15,146 nucleotides of DNA from an uncultured Campylobacteraceae bacterium (lineage in GTDB: Bacteria > Campylobacterota > Campylobacteria > Campylobacterales > Arcobacteraceae): positions 1 to 15,146 of the forward strand of contig CAJXPH010000041.1 in NCBI GenBank assembly GCA_913057765.1, read 5' to 3'. Below the pieces are notes generated by a model that was not told where the DNA came from, did no database searches, and saw only the letters and a program-made list of their open reading frames with translations. Both the position numbers and the translations under genes were made by a program. Shown here in pieces: positions 14,561-15,146 of this stretch. Within the stretch, counting starts at the first letter, position 1. Each line of letters opens with the position of its first letter.

Positions 14561-14796
14561 ATGATTATCAAAAGAAGTATCAACGAACCAATAAGAAAGA
14601 ATCCATCATTTAAAAAAAGATGGAGAGGTAATGACAAAGGCTTCATTACAGTAGGGGAAGTAGTAAGAGAAAGAGCAAAATCAAAGAAGCTGTATTAAAT
14701 GGAGAATTTACTGCATTGGCTTATTATGGTGGTCACGAGAAGAAGCTTCAGTCTACAAACTTCAAATACGGAAATGCGTACTATATTAACAAATGA
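14561..14796 (+). pseudogene. Frameshifted small basic hypothetical gene
   Basis: A frame from the ATG at 14561 reads MIIKRSINEPIRKNP then FKKRWRGNDKGFITVGEVV and RERAK, and is broken by a stop at 14696-14698. In the neighbouring frame a coherent continuation, IKEAVLNGEFTALAYYGG then HEKKLQSTNF and YGNAYYINK, runs to the TGA at 14794-14796. The two join if one A is restored in the AAAA run at 14677-14680, giving about 78 residues. The frame is also open further upstream to 14474, but that part crosses the hairpin at 14481-14502, so it is not coding. I do not recognise the family. It could be a real decayed gene, a programmed frameshift, or a sequencing error in the A-run. No ribosome site is clear. 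Confidence 0.45.
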
Positions 14797-14861
14797 TAAA
14801 ACCTTATTTCAAGAATATTAAGTGAATCTGATTTTATTAAATTAATTCAAGAATAGTTATA

Positions 14862-14890
14862 TTGACAAAAATAATAAAATCTGATATAAT
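14862..14890 (+). promoter_or_regulatory. Perfect consensus sigma70 promoter with extended -10
   Basis: TTGACA (14862-14867), a spacer of exactly 17 bases, and TATAAT (14885-14890) preceded by TGA (an extended TGn -10). All twelve consensus bases match. Predicted start of transcription is at about 14896-14898. This is the strongest promoter in the window, whereas its neighbours have only -10 matches. Confidence 0.85.
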
Positions 14891-14896
14891 AATATA

Positions 14897-15097
14897 TTAA
14901 GCTACACAATTTATCGGAGTTTATCTCCAGTATTCCAGATATTCTGGAATCGGAATGTATTATACATTCAAATATTTTCAGGGCAAACGTAAGCAGTGCA
15001 TCTATAACATACCTTAGACCTACTCATGAAAACCTGATAGTGTGCCTTACTCAGATACTGTAATCGTCAATGACTTACAATTGTAACCATGATGTAT
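14897..15097 (+). ncRNA. Candidate structured non-coding RNA (or structured leader), cut by contig end
   Basis: About 200 bases behind the consensus promoter, with no ORF that looks coding (the longest from an ATG, at 14955, is 20 codons) and GC near 36% by my count, higher than the surrounding sequence. Three hairpins follow one another: GGAG/CTCC (14916-14928), the perfect ATTCCAGA/TCTGGAAT (14932-14950, 3-base loop) and the perfect GAATGTA/TACATTC (14953-14969, 3-base loop). Next is a longer imperfect helix pairing 14989-15005 with 15037-15050 (GTAAG/CTTAC, GCAT/GTGC, CTAT/ATAG with small bulges) around a 31-base loop. A 12-base palindrome, TTACAATTGTAA, is at 15075-15086. No known RNA family was recognised. 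It could be a stable sRNA of the element, the leader of a gene beyond the contig, or a set of operators. Confidence 0.4.
14932..14969. repeat. Two adjacent perfect inverted repeats
   Basis: ATTCCAGATATTCTGGAAT (14932-14950) and GAATGTATTATACATTC (14953-14969) are perfect dyads with 3-base centres, two bases apart. They share GGAAT, so ATTCC (14932-14936) could alternatively pair with GGAAT at 14952-14956, giving two exclusive folds. They lie about 35-72 bases past the predicted transcription start and could act as RNA hairpins or protein-binding sites. Confidence 0.7.
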
Positions 15098-15146
15098 CTG
15101 TCTCTTATACACATCTCCGAGCCCACGAGACCAGAGAGGATCTCGT
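15098..15146 (-). other. Nextera read-2 adapter with i7 index (artificial)
   Basis: Positions 15098-15116 are the Tn5 mosaic end (CTGTCTCTTATACACATCT), 15117-15131 the Nextera read-2 stem (CCGAGCCCACGAGAC), 15132-15139 the 8-base index CAGAGAGG, which I recall as Nextera N708, and 15140-15146 the start of the P7 flow-cell sequence. The genomic sequence ends at 15097. Confidence 0.97.

Larger units (their letters stand above)
11841..15097. mobile_element. Left part of a putative integrative element inserted in msrA
   Basis: From the point where msrA identity stops (about 11838-11843) to the contig end, the content is accessory: short direct repeats, a large tyrosine recombinase reading away from the junction, a small coiled-coil protein, a frameshifted gene and a promoter-driven structured region. 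No core chromosomal gene reappears. The integrase next to the junction is the usual layout of genomic islands and integrative elements. The right junction, the duplicated attachment core and the rest of msrA are not seen, so size and type are unknown and the left edge is approximate. Confidence 0.65.

Noticed and set aside
14474..14698. 74-residue ORF starting at TTG 14474
   Set aside because: Its first third crosses the terminator hairpin and reads as low-complexity hydrophobic sequence; the coding-like part starts near 14561 and is frameshifted.
14561..14796. msrA 3' part or right attachment site
   Set aside because: AYYGGHE superficially resembles AYFAGGCFW, but there is no base-level match to the msrA junction and no MsrA C-terminal motif.
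14955..15017. 20-codon ORF MYYTFKYFQGKRKQCIYNIP
   Set aside because: Short, no clear ribosome site, and it runs through the perfect hairpin arms; not supported as a gene.
14979..15080. 34-codon Cys-containing reading frame on the - strand (SKVCYRCTAYVCPENI)
   Set aside because: CxxC...C is suggestive but the frame is short, lacks a ribosome site and overlaps the structured region.
14890..15097. Retron msr-msd element
   Set aside because: Tandem small hairpins followed by a longer one are reminiscent, but no convincing a1/a2 end pairing is seen, the likely branch G would be too near the transcription start, and no reverse transcriptase is in the window. It could be revisited if an RT gene lies just beyond 15097.
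1..15146. CRISPR array, tRNA or rRNA genes
   Set aside because: No regularly spaced repeats of suitable length and no cloverleaf or rRNA-like sequence was found on either strand by eye.

Overview
This is an AT-rich (I estimate under 30% GC) bacterial contig. Its gene content, codon use and dense overlapping operons point to Campylobacterota, most likely an Arcobacter-like organism; that placement is inference, since no rRNA or tRNA is present. Both ends are artificial: bases 1-25 are a Nextera transposase adapter remnant and 15098-15146 are the opposite Nextera adapter with an i7 index. The natural sequence is therefore 26-15097, and the genes at each edge are cut by the library rather than by biology.

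Left part (26-2771): a zinc/manganese ABC importer operon, znuA (5' truncated) - znuC - znuB, on the + strand with overlapping genes. It ends at a strong hairpin shared with the convergent GTP cyclohydrolase II gene ribA. A dyad covers the likely ribA promoter.

Centre (2772-10950): seven genes run one way on the - strand. In transcription order they are an ArsS-ArsM fusion (radical SAM plus arsenite methyltransferase), a periplasmic DUF3047 protein, a DUF2064/TIGR04282-type glycosyltransferase, then after a 90-base gap with a possible promoter a FAD/NAD(P) disulfide oxidoreductase of the 'mercuric reductase-like' type, a TVP38/TMEM64 membrane protein, an OmpR-type response regulator and a histidine kinase. 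A GT2 glycosyltransferase of the arsenosugar-associated TIGR04283 type diverges from the arsS-arsM fusion. I read this as an arsenosugar biosynthesis locus: arsenite is methylated by ArsM, the adenosyl group is transferred by ArsS, and the product is processed by the two glycosyltransferases. It is joined to an envelope/redox module with its own two-component system. The link between the two halves is inferred from orientation and spacing.

Right part (10960-15097): bluB (lower ligand of vitamin B12) on the - strand, then an msrA gene that is broken just after its catalytic Cys motif. From that break onward the sequence looks like the left end of an integrative element. It holds three short direct repeats, a 673-residue tyrosine recombinase, a small coiled-coil protein, a frameshifted small gene, and finally a perfect consensus sigma70 promoter. 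That promoter drives about 200 bases of hairpin-rich, relatively GC-rich sequence with no convincing ORF, which is a candidate non-coding RNA cut off by the contig end. The right end of the element is not in the window.
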